DNA of 64,000 bases from Gadus chalcogrammus. Lineage: Eukaryota; Chordata; Actinopteri; Gadiformes; Gadidae. The first letter of the stretch is position 1; each line of letters starts with the position of its first letter. The notes beneath the pieces are model-generated. The model had not been told where the DNA came from. It did no database searches and saw only the letters and a list, made by a program, of their open reading frames with translations. Positions 20,741 to 33,114 of the stretch are shown here, piece after piece. A program made the position numbers and the translations under genes. Where the stretch lies: NCBI RefSeq assembly GCF_026213295.1, contig NC_079426.1, positions 21,564,639 through 21,628,638 of the forward strand, given 5' to 3'.

Positions 20741-21571
20741 ACTCCAAACACTCAACTTCATTCGGACAGTCCTTAGCAAGGTGAGTAGTTGAGCGACAGC
20801 ACTTAAAGTAGATTCCTTTTTCTTTAAGAAAGGCCTTTCTTACCTCCAGCTTCATGGCTCTGAAGGCTTTGCAGCGTTTGAGAGGATGTGGCTTGCCATG
20901 TATTGGACAGCTTTTGTTCAGGTCGCTGACTCCTTTGTTTATACTTAGGCTTGTTGGGGCGATGTCCGTCTTGTGGACTGAAATTGGGTACTTTGTGCCT
21001 TTAAAGAAGGTTTTTTCAGACTTTGCAGGCGAGCCACTCATACTTGGGATAGCAAAGCTAGGGTCATTCCTTTTACGAGCTTCGCTGCACACAAACTTGC
21101 TGAAGAACTCAAATGGCGGAAATCTTCCTCTATTTTCTTCCTTGTGTTTCAAACCAACCAAAATCCATTCTTCTTGAAGCCCATAGGGCAGTTTCCCAAC
21201 TATGGGTTCAATGCCACGTGCGGTATCCAGGTAGGAGAGAGCTGGGAGGTAGCCATCCTCCTTAGCACACTGCACTTCCATTAACAAGTCTGCTAGTTCC
21301 CGTAGCTTCGTCTGTTCTTTTGCTGAGACTCTTGGGAAATTATCGAGCCGGTCGAAAAGAGCTTTTTCAATTATTTCAGGTGCTGCATATCATTCCTGGA
21401 GGCGTTCCCAGGCCTTTGTGAGTGCTATGACTGGGTTTGTTATGTACACTGACCATAGACGTTTGACGTGGTTGCCGGATTCTTTACCAAGCCATTTTGT
21501 CATTAAGTCCAATTCCTCAGTAGCTGTGAGGCCTAGCCCTTGAGTGGCGCTGATGTATGGCGACTGCCAAG
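20741..21571 (-). pseudogene. BEL/Pao Gag-like region, middle and C-terminal part
   Basis: The minus-strand frame includes SPYISATQGLGLTATEELD, KRLWSVYITNPVIALTKAWE, a TGA stop at 21390-21392, then in the same phase LMEVQCAKEDGYLPALSYL and FPPFEFFSKFVC. Near the end are CPIHGKPHPLKRC and CCRSTTHLAKDCPNEVEC, cysteine- and histidine-rich knuckles typical of BEL Gag. Gag packages the element RNA. The frame is interrupted at 21571 by the hAT-BED insertion and ends at the hAT insertion near 20741. Apart from one nonsense codon it is well preserved. Confidence 0.82.
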
Positions 21572-22623
21572 TAGGGCTGCAGGATATATCGGCTATGTAC
21601 GATATATCAATATAATTTCCAAGGGGATACAAGATTTGACAATATCGTTTATATCGATATGCGTTAAAATGGTCAGTTTCCCCCTCAAGCGTCTACAGCG
21701 CTTGCCTTGGAGACTGTGAGCGCGACCCCTCCCCCTCCCACTCTGTCTTTCCGAACGTGCCGTGTGCAAAGACGCCTCATTCCCGCCCCTGCCGCCCCCT
21801 CACAACACAACAAGCATGGATGATACCCGTAAAGAAAACAAGACGGCGGCGGGAGACGAAATTGTTTCAAAGAGGAGAAACAACGGCTCCATAATGTGGA
21901 AATAGTTTGGGTTTAAAAAAAACAGATGAGCAGCAGCTGCAGGTCATCTGTAGAGAGTGTAGCAAAACCGTTGCGACTAAAAGTGGAAGCACGACAAATC
22001 TGTTCCACCATTTACAGCAGCGGCACAAAGTGCAGTATGAGGAATGCGTAAAACTCCGTGGCTGTGCTGCTGCATCACCGGCCGCGACAGTTTCTTCTGC
22101 CCCGAAACCAGGGCCGGCACTCGGCAAATGTGTTGGGGGCGCCCTCTGGTGACGCTCTTAATTAATTAATTAAAATATACGAAACAAGCTAAATGAAACC
22201 AAACATGTTCCCAAATGGAACGGAGAAGGGAGGGGCGGGGGATTAAAGTTACGGCGCACTGAAACCCTCACCATAGTACGCAGGACAATGCGACGAAGCC
22301 AATGCTCTTAATGGTAGCTAATGTGTGTAACCTACAGCTTTATATTGTTTTGCATAGGTGATTTTTTTGTGAAGGTGAAAAACGTCCCTTTTTTTTTTAA
22401 CATGTTCATTAAATTCTGTTGAAAATAACGATACAAAATCACATGTTGCAGTCATACTGACCTATGTTTTAATAAAAGTGCTTGCAACATCTCACATGTG
22501 GCTTTTGACTTACAAAAAAAACATCTAACCCACTCTATAGAAAATATCGAGATATATATCGTATATCGCCATTCAGCCAAAAAATATCGGGATATCATAT
22601 TTTTCCCATATCGTGCAGCCCTA
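21572..22623 (+). mobile_element. hAT element with BED finger remnant, TSD CTGCCAAG
   Basis: CTGCCAAG flanks both sides (21564-21571, 22624-22631). Ends TAGGGCTGCAGGATATATCG and ATATCGTGCAGCCCTA are inverted repeats. It inserted into the Gag coding part of BEL. The only coding remnant is a plus-strand BED zinc finger; the catalytic and dimerisation regions are gone. Confidence 0.9.
21816..22152 (+). pseudogene. BED-type zinc finger of a hAT (ZBED-like) transposase
   Basis: From the ATG at 21816 the frame reads to SIMWK, then a TAG stop (21903-21905), FGFKK, a frameshift in an A run, and then QVICRECSKTVATKSGSTT followed by NLFHHLQQRHKVQYEE. This is the C-x2-C ... H-x(n)-H BED finger with the leading aromatic W/F residues, used to bind DNA by hAT transposases and ZBED proteins. 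The sequence then degenerates to alanine- and proline-rich text and stops. It is a truncated, twice-broken remnant. Confidence 0.82.
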
Positions 22624-22631
22624 CTGCCAAG

Positions 22632-22683
22632 CACGATAATGTTCAGGCTGATCGTCAAATTTATGTAAACTTGAACTCACCAG
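22632..22683 (-). pseudogene. BEL/Pao Gag fragment between two insertions
   Basis: A 52-bp strip of BEL left between the hAT-BED and the Harbinger. Minus-strand translation gives SSLHKFDDQPEHYRAW, which joins in sense to SPYISATQ on the far side of the hAT. It demonstrates that both insertions struck one coding region. Confidence 0.75.
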
Positions 22684-22921
22684 GGGCCGGTTTCACTAAA
22701 GTAGTTTAGACTTGTCTTTGGGGTAAGATGGGTCTTAAGTTCATTTATAGACCAGTCTTATGCAAGTAAGTCAGTTTCACAAAAGTTAAGACCAACTAAT
22801 TTTAGACTTAAAAAGTTAGCCACCTCACCCCCAGACTAACACAGGTCTAAAGTGCTATGTAACCATGGTAACCAAAAGTCTGTTAAAGTCAACGTTACAG
22901 TGCTAAGAGAAAAAAAGAGAG

Positions 22922-24062
22922 ATGGCACATAATTTGTGGTTTGCTGATGAAATTATGGCGAGAGCTGTTAGGCGAGAAAGAATATTCAGGGATCGCACTA
23001 ACCCGCTGGAAATGTATAACCAAGATGAATTTATCAATCGGTTTCGTTTGCCCAAAGAAGCCATCCTTAGGCTGACCGATGACTTGTCAGACTCACTGGG
23101 GCCTACAACAGCAAGGAGTCACAGCATTCCAGCTCTGCTACAGGTTTGCACTGCAGTAAGATTTTATGCAACAGGCAGTTTTTTAAATACTGTTGGTGAT
23201 ACTCTGGGTTTAAGCAAAGCCTCTGTGTCCCGAGTGGTGCACAGGGTGTCAAGTACCCTCTCAGATAAGCTTCCAAAATTCCCAACACAACCTGCAGAGT
23301 TGAACAGCATTAAGAGGGGATTCTTCAATGTTGCAAGGTTCCCCAACATAATAGGGGACACATGTCCGAATCCAGGCACCATCGGACCATGAACATTTGT
23401 TTGTGAACAGGAAGGGATATCACAGCCTCAACATTCAAGCTGTTTGCGATTCAAACCTAAAGTTTCTTAATTGTGTGGCCCGCTGGCCTGGATCGTGTCA
23501 TGATTCGAGAGTCCTACAAAATTCTCAGCTTTACCAGGCATTCGAGGATGGCATTATTGATGGAATCTTGTTGGGTGATTCTGGATAACCGCTGAAGCCA
23601 TGGCTCCTTACTCCCTTCTTGAATCCTACCACACCAGCACAGAGGAATTACAATGCAGCTCACTGTTCTACTCGAAACACAGTTGAGAGGGCATTTGGGG
23701 TTCTCAAAAGGCGGTTCCACTGTCTCCATGGGGAACTGAGGATGATACCTCAGAGAGTGTGCAACATTGTCTGTTCGGCTGTTGTTCTACACAACATTGC
23801 AAGGTAGGCCTACCTAACCAAACATAACATTTTCAGACACTGGACTCCCATAAACATATTTCACTAACCACACAAAAGCCAATCATTTTGGTTTGATTTG
23901 TCATTTATAAGGGATCTCAAGCTACCTGATCCTGAAGAAGAGGAGGGAGTTGATGAACACAATAGAGAAGAAGATAACAGAGAAGATGAAGAGAACCAGC
24001 AAGGAGCTGGTCGATTTGTTCGTCAAATGTATGTTGAGAGGATCTTCAATGCACGATACTGA
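22922..24062 (+). pseudogene. HARBI1-like Harbinger transposase, two lesions
   Basis: Two exons: 22922-23803 (donor AAG|GTAGGC) and 23912-24062 (acceptor ATAAG|GG), ending MYVERIFNARY. Motifs in order are RRERIFRDRTNPLEM, FINRFRLPKEAILRL, SRVVHRVSSTL and RFPNIIG. There, a small deletion removes the residues with the first catalytic Asp and shifts phase near 23355; the other phase resumes [26 protein letters not shown] holds the second Asp and is followed at once by TAA (23587-23589) where Tyr is usual. Then TVERAFGVLKRRFHC supplies the Glu. The nuclease normally cuts and joins element ends. Both lesions inactivate it. Confidence 0.9.
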
Positions 24063-24347
24063 TATAACTAAAAACTTAATGAACAACACTTGAACCGTTT
24101 ATGTCATTATTCAGTTGCTCGATTCCCTTTATTTCTTTCTGTTACAAATGTTATTAAATACAAGCACATAAAGAGTGCATAGTTGTTGTTTTTTTGTTCA
24201 TTTTAGTTTTAAGGCAGTGAAGTGCAAAAAATAAATAAACAACAGTAACAACAGCATTTCATAAGTATTTGTTCAATAAATATCCGTATAAATATATTTT
24301 ACATTGTATTCTGTGTATCTGTGTAATTCATAAATAGAAATAGAAAA

Positions 24348-25783
<1,436 letters not shown>

Positions 25784-25971
25784 CTTTTTTGTTTTGAAAA
25801 GAGTCTTAAATTACCCACAATTACCCACAATTCTTTGCACTTAGTACAACTTAGCATAGTCGGTGTCTTAACTGTATAGTGCAACAGTATTATTTAGACG
25901 TCTATGTCAAGTCCGACTATATCCTACAGATAGACTATAGTCACAGTCTATCTTTGTGAAACCGGCCCCAG

Positions 25972-26584
25972 GTCCCGTTGAGCCAAATACTGCGCCAGGT
26001 GTTCGGCCGTGGGTCCAGTGTAGGGAGCTGTCGGTGCTCTCTGGGGATAGAAGGGCTGTGCTTACCTGTTCGAGTCAGTGTGGCTCACCTTTGAGCCTCT
26101 CTGTTGGTCAGATTCTCCATGCGGAGCCTGGTTTTCTATCTTAACCCCTGGTGGGACATATAGATCAGGAGGCTGACATGTTGACTGGGTAGCTTTAATG
26201 GCTGGCTGAGCTGGGGGGTCGATAGAAGGATGGCCTTTATCTGAGTGCGGGTCGAAGTGAGACGTAATGTATTTTTCTGTCCTTCCCATTTTATCCTCTT
26301 TTGATGGGCCTAGTTCATCTACCAGCATATCATTTTCCATACCGTCTGCTGCTTCCCACACAGCTGCTTCAGCCTCAGCCATTGCTGCCCTTTTCTTTCT
26401 GGTGCTCTGCCTCCTTAGGAGCCCTCTCTATTTTAGCTTTGGCTTCTTGTTCAGCGAATGCAAGATGTGTTCTAGCTGCCTCTGCTTTAGCTCGTGCACG
26501 CATTAATGAGCTACTTGATGCCGTAGATGACCGTGAACTTATTTTACTGGACACCGAAATCTTGTCGCTTTGTTTAGCTTCCAT
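25972..26584 (-). pseudogene. BEL/Pao Gag-like N-terminal region
   Basis: Minus-strand reading from the ATG at 26584 begins MEAKQSDKISVSSK and continues MRARAKAEAARTHLAFAEQE, an Ala/Arg/Glu-rich helical segment characteristic of BEL/Pao Gag N-termini. A phase change near 26380 leads to AVWEAADGMENDMLVDELG and DLYVPPGVKIENQAP. It is followed downstream by the Harbinger insertion at 25968. The start lies about 107 bp inside the 5' LTR boundary, a plausible leader. The N-terminal frame is broken at least once. Confidence 0.75.
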
Positions 26585-26690
26585 CTTACCACGATGTACA
26601 ACACCAGCTTTTCAACGTCTTTTCACTGTGTTGTCTTCACTGCAGTGTAGCCACTGCAGCTATACAACTAGTTAAACTCTTCCTTATAAA

Positions 26691-27622
26691 TGAAGAAGTG
26701 AGTCGTAGTAAGCTTTAGTTGCTCTTTACTGTGGCTCTTTTTCTCATTGAACAAGGTAAGAGTGAAAACTGTAACAAGACAAATACGAAAATTATAGTGC
26801 TGTCAAGCGATTAAAATATTTAATCACGATTAATCGCATTAATGTCATAGATAACTCACGATTAATCGCAAGTAATCGCGATTAATCGCAAGCAATCGCG
26901 ATTAATCGCAATTCTTTTTTCTATGCAAAATATTCCTTGATTTCTTTGTCCCATTAATTTTTCTCATTTGAATGCTCATATCAACATGGAGAAGTGCATC
27001 GGCTTGCCTTGTGCAAATGTTTTTTTATTGATAACAACATTGGCATATACTGATCAAAACAGGACGATACAAACAAAAAGCCTATTGTGCAATTAAACGA
27101 TGAACATACAAACATACTGCCTTGAACATAGCAGTCAGGCTACTGCTTCTTTGTATTGAGCCAAAGAAAAAAAGAAAAAAAAAAAAGTGTTAATCGAGCG
27201 ATAAAAATATTAACACCGTTAAAATTGGTTTGCGTTAACGCCGTTAATAACGCGTTTAACTGACAGCACTAGAAAATTACCATTTAGCTCTGTAACAGGT
27301 GCTTTCCACATGTAAATAAATGTAAATAAAACGTTTTTTGCAACAAATATATCACATGCATTTTTCATGTAAATAGTACTTTCTAACATTAATTTATGAT
27401 TATAATAATGAAATTATCAACTTACGATGTTGACTCTGTGACGTTTACAGTGATGCAATCATGCGGTTGAACACAGAAATGTAGCTATGCAAATTCAGTT
27501 AGCCTCCTCAGACTACTAAACCAAAACAAACCTATGACCCGGGAAGATTAGGGTGAAAACTGCCCTTCAAAATAAGAGCTCTTTCAAAACAAAAGTCCAT
27601 TCAGATTTATGCGTGAAAGGCA
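26691..27622 (-). mobile_element. BEL/Pao 5' LTR, interrupted by an hAT MITE
   Basis: Matches 14051-14486 over both sides of the 477-bp insertion at 26795-27271. Promoter elements of the retrotransposon would lie here; no TATA box was assigned. The primer-binding site just inside (about 26665-26690 on the minus strand, TTTATAAGGAAGAG) was not matched to a tRNA. Confidence 0.83.
26795..27271. mobile_element. hAT MITE with TSD GAAAATTA
   Basis: Ends TAGTGCTGTCAAGCGATT and AACTGACAGCACTA; GAAAATTA at 26787-26794 and 27272-27279. The interior is rich in ATTAATCGC repeats and has no coding capacity. A sister copy lies at 32656-33106. Confidence 0.92.
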
Positions 27623-27854
27623 AAACAGTGTGTGTGTGTTTGTCTTTAAGAGAATAGCGAGCCGGTGCGTGAGTAATAGTAGCTCAATCGAGTGGGATAA
27701 CCACCCAATCTGGCAACACTACCTGACCGTCCCCCAAAATCAGCCCAATCTGTCGGGAAAAACCGCCCAATCTGGCAACACTGGTGTACGTCATCACGCT
27801 CCAGCATCAACGTAAATCAATGAGACCAACTGTAAACAAAGCCGGTATGAAACT
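27623..27854. repeat. Dispersed repeat split by BEL (right part)
   Basis: Continuation of the repeat at 13741-14050. It includes two copies of CCCAATCTGGCAACACT (about 27706 and 27766). Confidence 0.65.
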
Positions 27855-28669
27855 AACGGAGTATTCACACCAGGAAAGTCCTTAGTTCGATCTCTTTGGT
27901 CTGGACCAAAACACAATGTTTATTTTTTGGTTTGGTGCGGTTCCTTTTCACATTGCAATTTTTCGCAACAGTCCGAGAATTTGTAAAGAACGCACGTTTG
28001 TGCATAGATTATTCAATCATTGGACAAGGCGGTCGGGGGCAGGGTAACGCGGGGTAACACATAAAAAAAAGTACACAAAGAAAACCAAGTCAACAAACGT
28101 GTGCTGCCCTTGTTGTGCTTATACTGATTGGTTTCATACAGTTACAAACATTTGCAGTACTTTGAGCATCAGAGCTGTTTGGCACAAAGTCAATTTTATG
28201 GTGTTATGCTATCCGCGGACCGCTCGCCTTATCCCCCATCCTTGTAGGCCTACTGAATGTATTAAATGCATCGGAATTGTTAAAAGTGTTCTCCAACATA
28301 CTTTATATGTTGACGTCTGCCCAAATATCCAAAAGACATTTAGTCTCCTCTTAAGATGTTGAGCCACGGCACATTTTTACCGGGTCTGATAACGTGACGT
28401 TGATCTTTGAATTTACCACGCTAATCAAACAATATAAATAAACAAGCAGCAATGGGAGCCTGTTGCGTCCAAAAAGGCATATTATTTTTAGATATATTAT
28501 TTTTTGGGTCGGACCGAGCGCGGTCGCTTTCACATCTCAAGTGAACCCCACCAGGGTTCGTTTGGAAGCGAACCGAGACCACCTCTCCGGCGGGGTCTCG
28601 AGCCAGCTGTTTGGTCCGCACCAGAGGTCGATGGTTTGTATTCAAACCAGCCCAAAAGGTCTGCACCAG
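27855..28669. repeat. Probable non-autonomous DNA element
   Basis: Begins TATTCACACCAGGAAAGTCC; toward its right end TTTGGTCCGCACCAGAGGTC and TATTCAAACCAGCCCAAA recall the same words in altered form. It resembles short fish MITEs with TTCACACC-type ends. Exact ends and TSD are not resolved; the middle part (28000-28450) is unrecognised. Confidence 0.4.
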
Positions 28670-29105
28670 AGCCCTGTGGGGTATTCCACAAAGCCGGTTT
28701 TATCACGTAACCGGGTAAGTTAACCCAGGGTTTGCGGTAACCCTAGGTTTTCCGTTCCAAAATGAACACGGTATGTTAGTTACTATAGAAACATATGCTC
28801 TGAATCAAACCTGGTCGGAGCAGGTTTTGCGTGGGTTAAGTTTGAAACATAACCCGGTTTTGGGTATTTAAACCTGCGTTCACCGCAGATTTCATGTGTT
28901 CACAATGGCATGCCCTTTTGATGAGAGGCCTGCTGACGGAGCGCAAATTAGACGTGCAATCCACCGGGAGCGATTAATAAGACCACGGCTTGACATCTTG
29001 GCATATCGGATGACTTTTTGCTGGATATATTCTCGTGCAAATCTTTTATATATTTAAATAGCCTTCTCCAGCCTTACATAGCCAACACTACCAATCGAGG
29101 ACCTG

Positions 29106-29567
29106 AGGCCTGTTTCAGGTAGCTGGTTTAACATACTCTGAGTTTAATCCTGCGCTCTGAGTTGGTTGACTCAGAGTTCAGGGTTGAACAGCAACTCTGG
29201 GTTTTTCGGTTTCAGAACAGGTGATCAGCGTTGGGTTAATCAACTCTGAGTATGTTCACTCTGGGTTGAGGGCGTGCCTGTTGACTATGAAGAGCCATCA
29301 TCAATGGATCTCTGATAACATGATCAAACATGGACCAAAAGCGTAGATCCACTTACTTTTCCCCCACGGAATTGGAAATTCGAATGAACGTGTATGCCGA
29401 GCAGATACCCATTTTAACAAAAAAAAGCAATACCGCAGCGGCAGCGAGAGTGCGAGAGAGAGCTTGGCAGGAAATAGCTGAACAAGTCAATGCGTGAGTC
29501 AAATAAATTAGTAAAATAAAATAAAATAAGAGGAAAGTTTAATATCTTCCACTTATTCAATATGTAA

Positions 29568-29605
<38 letters not shown>

Positions 29606-30246
29606 TGTTTGTGTGTGTGTGTGTGTGTGTGTCAATTTACGCAACCCCGAGTTGCCCCACGAGGACTTGGCAGCAAATGAAGTACAAAAATATAGTTTAA
29701 ACAGGTAAACTAATGTTTAATTGAAATCAAATCAATTGTGCTGTTTTGCCTGCTCTACCTAATTTAACAGCTATGTTCAACATGTATTATATATTTGTAT
29801 ACTATATTTAAGCAGTAAATGTAAGTAGTAGGCCTACATTTCCCAGCCACCCCAACACTGCCAATATTTAATAGGATTTAGATATATTAGAAGGCTACAC
29901 CTAGGCAAAATGCATTATAAATATATATGTGTCTTCAAAATAGCGCTTACTGAATATTAGGGTAACATTTTCCTCATTGTTAGCAAATCGAAAAAATGCA
30001 GAGAACCGGCAGACTGGAGGGGGTCCACCACCTGCAGCCCTCACAGAGGCTGAGGAGATGGCCCTCAGCCAACAGAGTATGCGTCCTGTGGCTGAGGGCA
30101 TCCCTGGGGGGAGCTCCTCTGATCCCCCCCACCCCCCAGGATAGAAGTGCCTTTACAGTATAAGAGGTTGGTTATTCAAAATAATTAAATATGTCAGAGC
30201 GAACAAACTCGGGGTTGCCTCAAAACCAGCTACCTGAAACAGGGCT
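29106..30246 (+). mobile_element. Harbinger element with only a Myb/SANT gene, TSD CTG
   Basis: Ends AGGCCTGTTTCAGGTAGC and GCTACCTGAAACAGGGCT are inverted repeats, with CTG at 29103-29105 and 30247-30249. It lies inside the transposase gene of another Harbinger. It lacks a transposase but carries a broken Myb/SANT partner (29331-30145). A compound (TG)n lies at about 29572-29632. Confidence 0.88.
29331..30145 (+). pseudogene. Myb/SANT-like Harbinger partner gene, one nonsense codon
   Basis: Exon 1 (from the ATG at 29331) reads MDQKRRSTYFSPTELEIRMN and RERAWQEIAEQVNA up to a GTGAGT-like donor at about 29494. A second exon-like stretch at about 29650-29704 reads RTWQQMKYKNIV, then TAA, then T before a GTAAAC donor. 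A third at about 29977-30145 reads RKNAENRQTGGGPPPAALTE and MALSQQSMRPVAEGIPGG. Conserved Trp residues and the W-x-x-[IML]-K-x-K-[YF]-K pattern identify the Myb/SANT-like DNA-binding partner of Harbinger elements. The TAA probably replaces a Gln codon. Confidence 0.75.
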
Positions 30247-30465
30247 CTGGCCTCAGTTCACTCCAGACTATTTGCGTAGCCCTCCGTTTTTTGCAAATGG
30301 TAGTTTTATCTATAATGTTGGAGATACTGAGCACATCTCAGTCCTTTCAGATGACCCATCCAAGATTTTTATCGGCTTCCTATCATACAAAGAGCAATAT
30401 TGGCTGAGTACTATGGCGAGAGGCGCTTACAACATAAAGTATAAAATAGTCCTTACCAACCCTGT

Positions 30466-31120
30466 CTCGTCAAAATTACGTTCCCAGAAAACTATTCGGC
30501 ATTCTCAATTACGTTTGTCATAAAACGTATTTTGTCCGCGATTACGTTTCATTGAACATATCGCAAATACGTTCGTTGTCAGCCTATTGTTATGCCATTT
30601 ATTAACCTCTAGGATTATGTTTGGTTGAAACGTATCCCAGATAGGTTAAATGTCAACGTATAGCACATTATTGTCATTAAGGCATATCTCCCTTTCAGGG
30701 AACGTTTCATTTAACGTATTTTGTCTGAAAAACGTATCTTGGCTGTGGATACGTGTTATTGAACATATCGCAAATACGTTCGTTGTCAACCTATTTTTTG
30801 CCATTAATTTACCTCTAGGATTATGTTTGGTTGAAACGTATCCCAAATATGTTAAATGTCAACGTGTAGCACATTATTGTCATTAAGGCATATTTCCCTT
30901 TCGGGAAACGTTTCATTTAACGTTATTTTGTCCCTGATTACGTCTTATTGAACATATTGCAAATAGGTTCGTTCTCAACATTTTTGTTGTTATTTATTTA
31001 AGCTACCTCTTGGATTACATAGGCTACATTTAATTGAAACGTATCCTTAATAGGCTACGTTAAATTTCGATAACACATTATTGTCAGCATATAGGCATAG
31101 GCCTACCTCTCGGGGAAGCG
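30466..31120. repeat. Degenerate tandem repeat, period about 200 bp
   Basis: The words TTGGTTGAAACGTATCCCA, GGGAACGTTTCATTTAACGT and ATTGAACATATCGCAAATACG recur at roughly 200-bp intervals (for example at about 30620, 30827 and 31030). A further single block lies at 31510-31620 and resumes at 31957. Repeated ACGT and AACGTAT words dominate. No coding capacity. Confidence 0.7.
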
Positions 31121-31509
31121 TACGTTTGATTGTAATGTTAATAGTCCAACGTTATATCAACATGTCACAAGAGGAGAAATTAGCTGCTGACGGGATAACT
31201 GTAGGAGCTGGGGTTGCTTTGTTGATTTCTTTATCTAGGGCTATAGCTGTGGTCAAAGCGGGAAGTGTGCGTTGTCTGGGCGGCTGCCTGAACTGAGCTG
31301 CAGGAAATTATGTTCACATGTTTCTTCATTCATTCATGAAGGCTATACCGGTGGACGGTGACGTCAGACTCACGCCCACCTACAAACCAATCAATGTCCA
31401 GTATCAGCCTGTCCTCTCGGAAAATACGACCACGTAGGTGGTTTGTTCCGCCACAGATTACGACCCATTGGAATTTATCCAAAACGAGCGAACGAGGCCC
31501 TCTACATGT
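31121..31509. other. Non-coding stretch, nothing recognised
   Basis: The open frame at 31081-31296 has no recognisable domain. No other feature. Confidence 0.4.
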
Positions 31510-31620
31510 GCGGGCAACCTTTTCTCATCAAAATTACGTTCCCAGAGAACTATTCGGCATTCTCAATTACGTTTGTCTAAAAAACGTATTTTGTCCGTGA
31601 TTACGTTTTATTGAACATAT

Positions 31621-31956
31621 TGTAATGACCTCGCCGGTGACATAACGATGTCGAGTCATTAGTAATTGAAGGAACTTTTAATGGACCAAAACCAGGTCAC
31701 TGAAACCCGTAACCAACGGCAGAAATCCCACCCAAAACAAACCCCGGTTACCCCGGCAACCCCCAACACGGTCTCACTCACGTGCAGGCCCCCACCCTCG
31801 TGTTCTTCCAAGGCCCTCCCCCAGCTGACCTAATGATTCGCCCCCACACAAGAAGAACATTACAATACATGCACACAGAACAACTGGCATAACGGACAAC
31901 GAAATACAATGCAACACATAACACACAAACTATTTAACTGTCCCAGGGTCGCTACA
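31621..31956. mobile_element. Probable solo LTR (336 bp)
   Basis: Begins TGTAATGACC and ends GGTCGCTACA, so it has TG...CA ends with short inverted repeats. ATAT flanks both sides (31617-31620, 31957-31960). It interrupts the sequence GAACATATCG(C/T)AAATACG that is continuous in the tandem repeat at 30550-30780. No internal coding region is present. Superfamily unknown. Confidence 0.68.
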
Positions 31957-32655
31957 ATATCGTAAATACGAATTCGTTCTCAGCCTATTTTTGCCATTTA
32001 TTTACCGTGTTACTATTGTTACGTATTTTAAGAATCTAAGCTACCCACACATAGACCCAATGAAGCAGGACCAAACATATAAGCCGTAAATACTATACAT
32101 AGCCACTAGGGGAGCAAGACCTTATTGAAGGCGGCTCCACCACAGAAGGCATCACCTGAAGAAGCCGAAGCCACCACGCCCACTAGGCCACGCCCACTAG
32201 ACGGTCCCTTACCTGTGCAAACTAGGTGAAGGGGCCAGAGATTTTCAGCGACACCCGCGGACAGTCACGGGCCTCTGCCCGTGGCTGGAAGTAGCCAGAG
32301 TTATTATCTCTCACACGTGTTCGACACGATTCCTAAACTTTCGTTCCATAGCCAGTTACCATACCGAAACATGCCTACTTTAACAATAAAGTCAGTTAAA
32401 AGCTATCCCGGACTTGAACCTTTCCTTGAAGAAACTCAGCACTATGGCAGAATAAAGAATAAATTCATGCATTATCATTCAACTTGAACATGTGTTTTTA
32501 CAGTATAGAGTGGTGGAGAGGGATGACGTATGTTGGCAAACCCGGAAGTGAGCGTCGCCCTCGGTTCCCTTGACAAAAAGCCAACGGGTTTTCCATTGGA
32601 TTTTGGATTATTGCAGAAAAATCCTCAACTCCTCAAAAACAGAAAATAAATAAAT
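31957..32655. other. Repeat-derived non-coding stretch
   Basis: 31957-32030 finishes the interrupted repeat block. 32079-32170 matches part of 6663-6760. A likely LTR-type 3' sequence (AATAAAGTCAGTTAAAAGC, about 32383) follows, but no partner LTR or polyprotein was found. Confidence 0.45.
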
Positions 32656-33106
32656 TAGAGCTGTCAAGCGATTAAAATATTTAATCGTGATTAATCGCAT
32701 TAATGTCATAGTTAACTATAATTAATCGCGATTAATCGCAAATTATTTTTCTATGCTAAATATCCCTTGATTTTTTTGTCCCATAATTCTTCTCATTTTA
32801 ATTCTCTTATCAACATGGTGAAGTGCATCGGCTTGCCTTGTGCAAATGATTTTTTATTGATAACAACATTGGCATATACACTGATCAAAACAGGACGATA
32901 CAAAAAAAGAGCCTATAGTGCAATTAAACGACTGCTTTGAACAAATGTCATTTGAACATAGCAGTCAGGCTACTGCTTCTTTGTTTTGAGCCAAAAAAAA
33001 AAAAAAAAGTATAAAATAATTGCGTTAATCGCGCGATATAATTTTTAACGCCGTTAAATTTGGTTTGCGTTAACGCCGTTAATAACGCGTTTAACTGACA
33101 GCTCTA
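32656..33106. mobile_element. hAT MITE with TSD AAATAAAT
   Basis: Sister of 26795-27271. Ends TAGAGCTGTCAAGCG and AACTGACAGCTCTA; AAATAAAT at 32648-32655 and 33107-33114. Confidence 0.9.
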
Positions 33107-33114
33107 AAATAAAT

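Larger units (their letters stand above)
28915..30420 (+). pseudogene. HARBI1-like transposase N-terminal half, split by insertion
   Basis: The ATG at 28915 gives MACPFDERPADGAQIRRAIH and RERLIRPRLDILAY, then after a one-base shift DDFLLDIFSCKSFIYLNSLL and IANTTNRGP. The other part resumes at about 30250 with SLQTICVALRF and, after a one-base shift in a T run near 30292, FANGSFIYNVGDTEHIS. Joining the two sides after removing one CTG copy keeps the order of the family. Sequence after about 30350 (KIFIGFLSYK) is a weak further match. The DDE nuclease part is absent. Confidence 0.8.
28670..30465 (+). mobile_element. Truncated Harbinger element hosting a second Harbinger
   Basis: Starts near AGCCCTGTGGGGTATTCC. 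A transposase N-terminus (28915-29105) continues at 30250-30420 beyond an inserted element at 29106-30246. The right terminal inverted repeat is missing: Harbinger-like sequence gives way to the tandem repeat starting about 30466. Confidence 0.7.

Noticed and set aside
28463..28723. Three overlapping frames in both strands at 28421-28723
   Set aside because: They overlap a repeat-like region and have no domain similarity.
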